Shown here one piece after another: positions 57,336 to 64,000 of a stretch of DNA of 64,000 bases. A program made the translations under genes and the position numbers. The stretch's first letter is position 1, and each line of letters opens with the position of its first letter. The DNA is from Izhakiella capsodis. GTDB lineage: Bacteria > Pseudomonadota > Gammaproteobacteria > Enterobacterales > Enterobacteriaceae. Under the pieces are notes generated by a model. The model was not told where the DNA came from. It was given only the letters and a program-made list of their open reading frames with translations, and ran no database searches. The stretch covers positions 1-64,000 of the forward strand of contig NZ_FOVC01000005.1 in NCBI RefSeq assembly GCF_900115045.1, read 5' to 3'.

Positions 57336-57998
57336 ATGGAGCTGATTCATCAGTTAATAGATTTTATATTGCACATTGATGTCCATATGCAGGCCCTGGT
57401 GACGCAGTATGGCGTCTGGGTTTACGCCATTTTGTTCCTGATTCTGTTTTGTGAAACCGGGCTGGTGGTAACGCCCATTTTACCGGGGGATTCACTGTTG
57501 TTTGTCGCCGGTGCCCTGGCGGCGGTGCCGGGCAGTGCACTGGACGTTCATCTGATGGTTTTTTTACTTTGCGTAGCAGCGATTGCCGGCGATGCGGTGA
57601 ATTACACGATTGGCCGCCTGTTTGGTGAGCGGTTGTTCCGTAAGCCCAATTCAAAAATCTTTCGCCGCAGTTATCTGGATAAGACCCATCAGTTTTATGA
57701 ACGTCACGGTGGTAAGACCATTATTCTGGCGCGCTTTGTTCCGATTGTTCGGACGTTTGCCCCCTTTGTTGCCGGAATGGGTAAAATGTCTTATCGCCAT
57801 TTTTCGTTGTATAACCTTACCGGCGGCATTTTTTGGGTAGTGCTGTTTTCTTATGCTGGCTATTTTTTTGGAAACCTGCCGGGCGTGACAGATAACATTC
57901 ATTATTTGATCGTTGCCATCATCCTGCTCTCGGTACTGCCTGGGATTTTCGAAGTCTGGCGGCATCGCCGTGCGGTGCGTCACCAGCAGAAGATGTAG
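57336..57998 (+). CDS. dedA: DedA family membrane protein
   Basis: A 220-residue inner-membrane protein. Family motifs are FCETGLVVTPILPGDSLLFVAGALA and ILARFVPIVRTFAPFVAGMGKM, with reentrant helices; the C-terminal basic tail is FEVWRHRRAVRHQQKM. It belongs to the group linked to undecaprenyl-phosphate or phospholipid recycling. A hairpin follows (58036-58058, TCGCCCC/GGGGCGA). In E. coli accD comes directly after; here 4.4 kb intervene. Confidence 0.95.
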   Translation: MELIHQLIDFILHIDVHMQALVTQYGVWVYAILFLILFCETGLVVTPILPGDSLLFVAGALAAVPGSALDVHLMVFLLCVAAIAGDAVNYTIGRLFGERLFRKPNSKIFRRSYLDKTHQFYERHGGKTIILARFVPIVRTFAPFVAGMGKMSYRHFSLYNLTGGIFWVVLFSYAGYFFGNLPGVTDNIHYLIVAIILLSVLPGIFEVWRHRRAVRHQQKM

Positions 57999-58049
57999 TT
58001 AACGCCAGTAAAACTTCCTCTCTGATCGACGTTTAATCGCCCCTTTTAT

Positions 58050-58209
58050 GGGGCGATTGCATCTCTGCCCGGAGCGGATATTGCGGAGAGTGTATTCACG
58101 GTTAAAAAACTGCTGCTATGCCCTGACATTCAATTGATGGCCATGAACAGCGCTTACAGCACGATATCTATCTGTAGCGAGGACGTGTTGAACGTCTTTG
58201 TTGTGGTAT
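58050..58209 (+). repeat. Fused repeat fragments: R1 plus a piece of umuD
   Basis: 58050-58094 resembles 60312-60357 (GGGGCGATTGCAT ... GCGGAGAGTG). From 58095 to 58209 the sequence is a diverged copy of umuD 60869-60983 (TTCACGGTTAAAAAACTGCT and following), broken by mutations. The two pieces are joined at about 58094, whereas elsewhere they are 500 bases apart. Confidence 0.75.
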
Positions 58210-58267
58210 CCGGGAATAATTGTCATAGCGCACTGGATTTTCCCGGTGCGGTGAAAACAGGCCTCAG

Positions 58268-60091
58268 TTAAGGCCACCGGGCTTTAAGATTTCCGCCCAG
58301 CATCTTATTCGCCAGAGGGCGAAGACCATCCAGAAATGCCTTTTCCGCGCTATCCAGTGCTCTTGCACCGATTTCGCGCTCAGCATCGGCATTGCCAGTC
58401 AGTCCCGCCGGTTTCAGCTCTGTGTCCAGCAGTGTCCGGTACGCGCTGTCATAGTCTGATACTTTCTTTTCATTGAGCGTTTCCCAGTCTTCCGGATACG
58501 CGCGTTCCAGCACGCTGCGTAACGGCGCCCACTGCAGTATCCACTCCCTGAAATCTTCGTTTTCCGCGGTCTTCACCTGAAGTTCAGCAGCCTGAAGGTC
58601 TGATTCAGTAATGTAGGACACATCAAAGAACCGCATTTCCTTCGTCACGCTGGTCAGCCCAAGAGATTCCTTCAGTTTGTTCTGAAAGCCCAGATAAACC
58701 TCAATTTCATCAACGAAGCGCAGCGTGCTGACCTTATCCCGGGCAATCTTCTCCAGCTTCTCCAGCCGGCACATTTCACGTCCGTTAGAAACCAGTTCAG
58801 AAAGATTGTTATCGTACTTCCCTTTTTCTGCATCATGGACCAGCTGTACGTTCCTCATCTGGTTCAGCGTAAGGGTGACCCGATCCTCGCAGCTTGACGT
58901 TGCCTCTGTTGCCACGGCAAAGGTTTTTGCTCTCAGTGCATCATCTTTGGCCTGCTGTGTCAGCCAGGACGATATTTGTGCTTTAAAACTGGGGTCTTTT
59001 TTGCAGTTTGCCGTCTCCCTCAGCCTGTCCAGGAAAGCGCTGAAGGAAGCGGCATTATCTTCCCGCCCAAAGGACTGCCAGCTGTCTGTGGGCGCAGTCT
59101 CGCCCTGTTTGGCCGGCGTCAGCCAGTCAGCGACCGCCTGGTGTAATGGACGGGGTTCCGGGGGAGCGGAAGGACCGGCCATACTGAAATATATCGGGGG
59201 GCCCGAATAATCCGGGTCGCTGGTCATGACCTGCAGGGCCTGGCGTGTGCGCTCTGACAAAGGTTTATTTTCTATATCCACAGAGGCATCCCGGCGCAGA
59301 CTGGTGAGGCTTTCCGGCGGACTGGTGATTGAAGTGTTATTCACCACCATCCATGTCAACGTGGCCGGCAGCGCTGGCAGGCTGGTCAGTGGGATGTTGT
59401 TGATTTGTATTTGTTTAATACAGGGCGGTAAATGGTCGGGTAAGGAAGAAATCTTTAAGCCTCACAGGTTAAGTACATTTAAGTCACTGTTCTGAATTTT
59501 GCGCAATATCTGTACAACCTGAGCACGATCTGTGGCCTCTCCTGTCGGCGCAGCCCTTTCCCACGCGGACCAGGCCGCTTCATCATCTTCTGCCGTCAGT
59601 GGTGCGGTTGTGGCGGCGGTATGTTCTGCCCGGAGCGTTCCGTATGCACCTTCCGCCTGTTCTGCACAATCCTCCGCCCGCGCCGTGTCCGTGTGGAGAG
59701 TGTGCGTTTTATCATGCCCCTGACACGTCACGGTATATTTCCCGGCCTCATCAAGGGTGACCGACAGCATCTCCCGGCTGTTTTCGTCCAGAATACAGAA
59801 GTGGTTTTCCTCGTGCCGGCCGGACTGAATGTTTTCCTCAAATCCGCCATACGCGAGCGTTCTGAGCTGTTCAAATCTGCCGGCCATCGCCTCCCGCGTC
59901 GTGCCGGCCGGAGGATGACAAATCTGCCGGATAAGCGCCAGCACTTCAGGCTTGTTCGTTGAGCAGAAAAACGCCTCAATTTTTTCCCATACGCTTATTT
60001 CAGGCGGGGTATCAGGGCAGGCGGTAGGCGTTATGTGATGGCGGCTGCTGATTGCGGCGCGTGAATCGCCGTTTCCAACTTGAAGGGGCAT
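58268..60091 (-). pseudogene. SspH2-like NEL E3 ubiquitin ligase effector, split by in-frame UGA
   Basis: ATG 60091 gives MPLQVGNGD, as in SspH-type effectors. The N-domain has VWEKIEAFFCST and ICHPPAGTTREAM (type III translocation domain). At 59462-59464 the frame meets TGA (codon 210) in LNVLNL-stop-GLKISSLPDHLPP, where a leucine-rich repeat begins; without it the frame runs 607 residues. Only two to three repeats follow, then the NEL domain (NPLSERT-like NKPLSERTRQAL, DWLTPAKQGE, and the catalytic Cys401 in TSSCEDRV). C9, palmitoylated in SspH2, is Asp here. As it stands only the first 209 residues would be made. It would otherwise ubiquitinate host proteins in the eukaryotic cell. Confidence 0.9.
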
Positions 60092-60548
60092 AATAAAACT
60101 CACTGTCAATTTATACATGACGCCTGTCAGACGTTATTACGACTGGTGTTGACGGACGATATCATCCCTGGTCTCTCCTTCATTTCAAAATACGCTCATC
60201 GGCTGATTCATGGTTACTCCGGCGTACCGGACTTCATAAAGCGCAGGAAAACAGCCGGTGTGAGGAGCGAAATGATCGCTGCGGGCCGGGCGATATGCAC
60301 GGGCAGGTTGTGGGGCGATTGCATTTCTGTGCGGAGCGGAAATTGCGGGGAGTGCATTGGCACATCCCGGTAGCCATTTGCGAAAAAATTGGCGCTATGG
60401 CGATGAGTGAGGCAATTCAGTGCTAATGTCAAAAGCCACGAGGGGAGCCAAGGACGGTGTTCCACCGATGTTTTTTTAAATTTCTTTGCCGCTCAGTCCC
60501 TTCCCAAAAATGCCAAAAATAGACTTGATTGTCATCAGCGATCGATAT
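60092..60548. other. Region between the effector gene and the umuDC promoter
   Basis: The 457 bases hold the upstream side of the effector gene, repeat R1 (60312-60357), and AT-rich DNA before the LexA box. A minus-strand frame at 60214-60465 overlaps R1 and looks spurious. No virulence-regulator box could be recognised with confidence. Confidence 0.4.
60312..60357 (+). repeat. Repeat R1, copy near umuD
   Basis: GGGGCGATTGCATTTCTG ... GCGGGGAGTGCATT matches 58050-58094 with a few differences. Its presence on both sides of the effector gene suggests that a unit moved or was duplicated. Confidence 0.65.
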
Positions 60549-60568
60549 TACTGTATTAATATACAGTA
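60549..60568 (+). promoter_or_regulatory. LexA (SOS) box of umuDC
   Basis: TACTGTATTAATATACAGTA matches the LexA consensus almost exactly and lies 22 bases before the umuD ATG. Confidence 0.92.
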
Positions 60569-60589
60569 TTCATTGTTACGGTGCTTATT

Positions 60590-61009
60590 ATGCGGCTTAT
60601 CCCACCTGTTGAAATTCGGGGTTTTCTCCCACTACCGCTATACATAGAACGTGTCCAGTGTGGTTTTCCATCGCCTGCACAGGACTACGTTGAACGGCGG
60701 ATTGATCTCAATGAACTGCTGGTGCAGCGTCCCAGTGCGACTTACTTTGTGCGTGTCAGCGGTGACTCAATGGTTGACGCCGGTATCAGCGATGGCGATA
60801 TGCTTGTTGTGGACAGCTCGCTTACGGCAGGCCACGGCGATATTGTCATCGCTTCGGTTGGTGGCGAGTTCACGGTTAAAAAACTGCTGCTACGCCCTAA
60901 CGTCCAATTGATGCCCATGAACAGCGCATACAGCCCGATATCTATCAGTAGCGAGGACGCGTTGGACGTCTTTGGTGTGGTAACGTACGTGATTAAATCG
61001 ACACACTGA
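60590..61009 (+). CDS. umuD: UmuD, polymerase V autoproteolytic subunit
   Basis: From ATG 60590 the product has 139 residues, as in E. coli. The cleavage site is Cys24-Gly25 (RVQCGFPSPAQ), the nucleophile Ser60 in SGDSM and the general base Lys97 in TVKKL; all are intact. RecA-stimulated self-cleavage gives UmuD', which joins UmuC. A LexA box lies directly upstream and umuC begins after a one-base gap. Confidence 0.96.
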   Translation: MRLIPPVEIRGFLPLPLYIERVQCGFPSPAQDYVERRIDLNELLVQRPSATYFVRVSGDSMVDAGISDGDMLVVDSSLTAGHGDIVIASVGGEFTVKKLLLRPNVQLMPMNSAYSPISISSEDALDVFGVVTYVIKSTH

Positions 61010-61010
61010 C

Positions 61011-62270
61011 ATGTTTGCCCTGGTTGATGTCAACGCATTCTATGCAAGCTGTGAGGCAGTTTTTCGTCCCGACCTCCGTGGGTTACCGATCGTTGTGCTC
61101 AGTAACAACGATGGCTGCGTGATAGCCCGATCGGCTGAAGCCAAAAAGCTCAATATTAAAATGGGGGCGCCGTATTTCCTGATGCGTGACATTATCAGAC
61201 GGCACAGAGTGCAGGTGTTTAGCAGTAACTATGCGCTATATGCCGATATGAGCCATCGCGTGATGTCTACGTTGGAGGAGATGGCTCCGGCGCTGGAAAT
61301 GTATAGCATTGACGAAGCTTTTCTCAACCTGTCGGGAGTACGAAACTGCATTAACCTGGAGGTGTTCGGGCATCAAATCAGGCAACGCATTCAGCGTGAA
61401 ACGCATCTGGCAGTAGGCGTGGGGATTGCGCAGACAAAGACCCTGGCAAAACTGGCGAATTATGCGGCCAAAAAATACCGAGGAACAGGCAGTGTCGTTG
61501 ACCTGTCAAATGTCGATCGACAACGAAAACTGATGGCGCTGGTACCGGTTAATGAGGTATGGGGCGTTGGTCTTCGTATTAGTAAGAAATTGGAAGCGAT
61601 GGGCATCAGTACTGCATTGGATCTTGCTGACGCCAGCGCGTGGACAATCAGGAAGTCGTTTAATGTCGTGCTTGAGAGAACGGTTCGTGAGTTGCGCGGT
61701 GAGCCTTGCCTGGCGCTTGAAGAAGTGCCTACAAAACAGCAGATAGTTTGCAGTCGGTCATTTGGCGCGCGTATCACTGATTATGAGTCTATGAGGCAAG
61801 CTGTTTGCGCATATGCGGAGCGGGCTGCTGAGAAACTCAGAGGTGAAAGTCAGTATTGCAAATATATCAGCGTGTTTATTCGCACCAATCCCCATATATC
61901 CGGTGAGACCTTTTATGGTAATCAGGCCAGTGAAAAACTGCTCACGCCCTCTAACGATACCCGGGATATTATTGGTGTTGCGGTGAAATGCCTGGATCGA
62001 ATATGGATAGAGGGACATCGATATATGAAAGCAGGCGTCATGCTGGGTGATTTTTATAGTCATGGCGTAGCGCAATTTCAGCTGTTTGACGACAACGCCC
62101 CGCGTGCTGACTGCAACGCACTGATGCAGGTCGTCGATGGAATAAACCAGAGTGGAAAAGGTAAGCTTTGGTTTGCAGGGCAGGGAATACAAAAGCACTG
62201 GGCAATGAAACGTGAAAGGCTATCACCGGCTTATACGACGAGATACTCGGATCTGCCTGTCGTAAGGTAA
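61011..62270 (+). CDS. umuC: UmuC, translesion DNA polymerase V
   Basis: A 419-residue Y-family polymerase. The catalytic residues are in LVDVNAFYASCEAVF (Asp6) and MYSIDEAFLNL (Asp-Glu near 101). The thumb HhH region includes GVGIAQTKTLAKLANYAAKK, and the little-finger and beta-clamp region is at the C-terminus. It is intact and in an operon with umuD. Chromosomal umuDC is not found at dedA-accD in E. coli, so this is an acquired copy. Confidence 0.96.
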   Translation: MFALVDVNAFYASCEAVFRPDLRGLPIVVLSNNDGCVIARSAEAKKLNIKMGAPYFLMRDIIRRHRVQVFSSNYALYADMSHRVMSTLEEMAPALEMYSIDEAFLNLSGVRNCINLEVFGHQIRQRIQRETHLAVGVGIAQTKTLAKLANYAAKKYRGTGSVVDLSNVDRQRKLMALVPVNEVWGVGLRISKKLEAMGISTALDLADASAWTIRKSFNVVLERTVRELRGEPCLALEEVPTKQQIVCSRSFGARITDYESMRQAVCAYAERAAEKLRGESQYCKYISVFIRTNPHISGETFYGNQASEKLLTPSNDTRDIIGVAVKCLDRIWIEGHRYMKAGVMLGDFYSHGVAQFQLFDDNAPRADCNALMQVVDGINQSGKGKLWFAGQGIQKHWAMKRERLSPAYTTRYSDLPVVR

Positions 62271-62456
62271 CTCCGGGTTACAAATCGTCGGCGCAGTGCG
62301 CCATTTTAATGGATAAATTCATCCAAAATGGGTATCTATCCTATTGATGTATATGTAGCGTAATGTTGTGATATGTGCTCTAATATCGCCTAAATTGCAG
62401 GCTAAAAAACACGATAACTAACTGATTTTACATAATAACCGGATTGTTTATCATCA

Positions 62457-63359
62457 ATGAGCTGGATTGAACGAATTCTGAGTAAGAGCACGACGCCAAC
62501 GCGTAAAGCGAGTATTCCTGAAGGGGTATGGACCAAATGCGATAGCTGTGGTCAGGTGCTCTACCGCGCCGAGCTGGAGCGTAACCTTGAGGTCTGTCCT
62601 AAGTGCGACCATCACATGCGTATGCATGCGCGCGAGCGTCTGAACAGTCTGTTAGATGAAGGTACCCTGTTGGAATTGGGTAGCGAGCTGGAGCCGAAAG
62701 ATGTCCTCAAGTTCCGGGATTCCAAAAAGTACAAAGATCGCCTGACCGCCGCGCAAAAAGAAACCGAAGAAAAAGATGCGCTGATTGTCATGAAAGGTGA
62801 ACTTTACGGTAAGCCGGTCGTTGCTGCTGCCTTTGAGTTCGCTTTTATGGGCGGCTCTATGGGATCCGTGGTGGGCGCCCGCTTTGTGCGTGCGGTGGAA
62901 CAGGCCCTTGAAGATAACTGCCCGCTGATCTGCTTTTCCGCTTCCGGCGGTGCGCGTATGCAGGAAGCATTGATGTCACTGATGCAGATGGCAAAAACCA
63001 GCGCAGCATTAGCCAAAATGCGCGAACGGGGTTTGCCCTATATCTCCGTGCTGACTGATCCGACGATGGGCGGTGTCTCTGCAAGCTTCGCGATGCTGGG
63101 CGATCTGAACGTGGCGGAGCCGAAAGCGCTGATAGGATTTGCCGGTCCGCGTGTTATCGAACAAACTGTACGTGAAAAGTTACCTGCCGGTTTCCAGCGT
63201 AGCGAGTTCCTGATAGAAAAAGGTGCGATTGATATGATTATTCGCCGCCCGGATCTTCGTTTCAGGCTGGCTAGCATTCTGGCAAAAATGATGAATCTGT
63301 CAGCGCCGGAAGATGCGTCAATTCAGGCAGCTAATGACGCTGATCGCCAGGAAGCCTGA
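62457..63359 (+). CDS. accD: AccD acetyl-CoA carboxylase carboxyltransferase beta subunit
   Basis: A 300-residue protein with the four-cysteine zinc ribbon (C28, C31, C47, C50 in KCDSCG ... CPKCD) and the crotonase-fold active region (FMGGSMGSVVGARF, FSASGGARMQEALMSLMQM, PTMGGVSASFAMLGD). With AccA it transfers carboxyl from biotin to acetyl-CoA. About 190 bases of AT-rich leader separate it from umuC and hold its promoter. Confidence 0.98.
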   Translation: MSWIERILSKSTTPTRKASIPEGVWTKCDSCGQVLYRAELERNLEVCPKCDHHMRMHARERLNSLLDEGTLLELGSELEPKDVLKFRDSKKYKDRLTAAQKETEEKDALIVMKGELYGKPVVAAAFEFAFMGGSMGSVVGARFVRAVEQALEDNCPLICFSASGGARMQEALMSLMQMAKTSAALAKMRERGLPYISVLTDPTMGGVSASFAMLGDLNVAEPKALIGFAGPRVIEQTVREKLPAGFQRSEFLIEKGAIDMIIRRPDLRFRLASILAKMMNLSAPEDASIQAANDADRQEA

Positions 63360-63415
63360 CAGATGATCGGGAGGTATTCCCTCCCGCAACGTATCGTCAA
63401 TAAATAACGGTATCC

Positions 63416-64000
63416 ATGGACAATCTTCACATCCCTGAAGCCACGTCGCCTCTTGCAACGTGGCTTTATTATCTGGAAAATCTTCACAGTCAGGCAATTG
63501 AGCTTGGCCTCACCCGAGTGCAACAGGTGGCTCGTCGCCTCGATCTACTTAAACCAGCACCATTCGTCTTTACCGTTGCCGGAACTAATGGCAAAGGCAC
63601 TACCTGCCGGACGCTGGAAACGCTGCTGTTAGCGGCCGGGTTCCGCGTCGGTGTTTATAGCTCTCCGCATCTGGTTCGCTATACCGAGCGGGTGCGCGTG
63701 CAGGGACAGGAACTCAGTGAATCGGCTCACACTGCATCTTTTTCTGCTATTGAAGCGGGACGAGAGACCCTCTCATTAAGCTACTTTGAATACGGTACAC
63801 TATCGGCGCTATGGCTGTTTCGCGCAGCTCAACTGGACGTAGTCATTCTTGAGGTCGGATTGGGTGGCCGTCTTGATGCTACCAATATTGTTGATGCCGA
63901 CGTTGCTGTCGTCACCAGTATTGCACTGGATCATACCGACTGGCTTGGGCCAGACCGTGAAAGTATCGGCCGGGAAAAAGCCGGCATTTTTCGCGCGGGT
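63416..64000 (+). CDS. folC: FolC dihydrofolate/folylpolyglutamate synthase (partial)
   Basis: ATG 63416 opens a frame running off the window, 195 codons seen. The P-loop is VAGTNGKGTTCRTLE (residues 54-68), followed by SSPHLVRYTERVRV and LEVGLGGRLDATNIV with LDHTDWLG. It adds glutamate to dihydropteroate and to folates. It follows accD by 56 bases, as in E. coli. Confidence 0.97.
   Translation, partial: MDNLHIPEATSPLATWLYYLENLHSQAIELGLTRVQQVARRLDLLKPAPFVFTVAGTNGKGTTCRTLETLLLAAGFRVGVYSSPHLVRYTERVRVQGQELSESAHTASFSAIEAGRETLSLSYFEYGTLSALWLFRAAQLDVVILEVGLGGRLDATNIVDADVAVVTSIALDHTDWLGPDRESIGREKAGIFRAG

Noticed and set aside
60214..60465. Minus-strand frame upstream of umuD
   Set aside because: It spans repeat R1 and has no supported start; probably repeat DNA that happens to be open.

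Overview
The window is a chromosomal segment of an enterobacterium of the Erwinia/Pantoea type. The right half carries the collinear core block known from Escherichia coli and relatives (mlaA, fadL, yfcZ, fadIJ, sixA, smrB, prmB, aroC, mepA, yfcA, epmC, yfcL, mnmC, fabB, flk, pdxB, usg, truA, dedA, accD, folC), read in mirror orientation. A type III effector remnant and a GH3 beta-glucosidase fit a plant- or insect-associated host. The genus is an inference from gene content.

Positions 1 to about 28,984 are most of a contractile-tailed (myovirus) prophage whose left end lies outside the window. Order: end of the lysis region, terminase, DUF1073 portal, Mu F-like protein, DUF2213 protein, cement protein, DUF2184 capsid, neck proteins, DUF3383 sheath, tube, tail chaperones joined by a probable -1 frameshift (T TTT TTA at 11721), tape measure with transglycosylase domain, then baseplate genes. 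Behind two terminators lies a P22 immI-like control locus (divergent ribbon-helix-helix repressors, palindromic operator, antirepressor), then a tail fibre with a glycine-rich tip. Accessory cargo follows: an O-acyltransferase, a Doc toxin with an unfamiliar 59-residue partner, two KilA-N/antirepressor-like genes around a C4/Icd-like structured region, and a LexA-controlled pair ending in a catalytically dead UmuD'-like protein.

Positions 28,985 to 34,620 look like a second, decayed element in tandem. It has a broken P4-type integrase, a broken TumE/TumA toxin-antitoxin pair and an intact GH3 beta-glucosidase. It ends with a diverged copy of the first prophage's right end (34,368-34,630). Both copies end in the same 20-bp motif, which resembles the 3' end of tRNA-Arg(CCU).

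From 35,378 the core genome begins. It is largely intact, with recognisable control sites: FadR at fadL, fadI and fabB, and FabR at fabB. There are two departures from the E. coli order. The MFS gene yfcJ is reduced to an N-terminal scrap between fabB and flk, and an EamA transporter sits between flk and pdxB. Between dedA and accD, where the genes normally adjoin, a 4.4-kb islet carries a LexA-controlled umuDC operon and an SspH2-like NEL ubiquitin-ligase effector gene. The effector gene is split by one in-frame UGA and has very few leucine-rich repeats. It is bracketed by fragments of umuD and of another repeat, which records how the islet was assembled.
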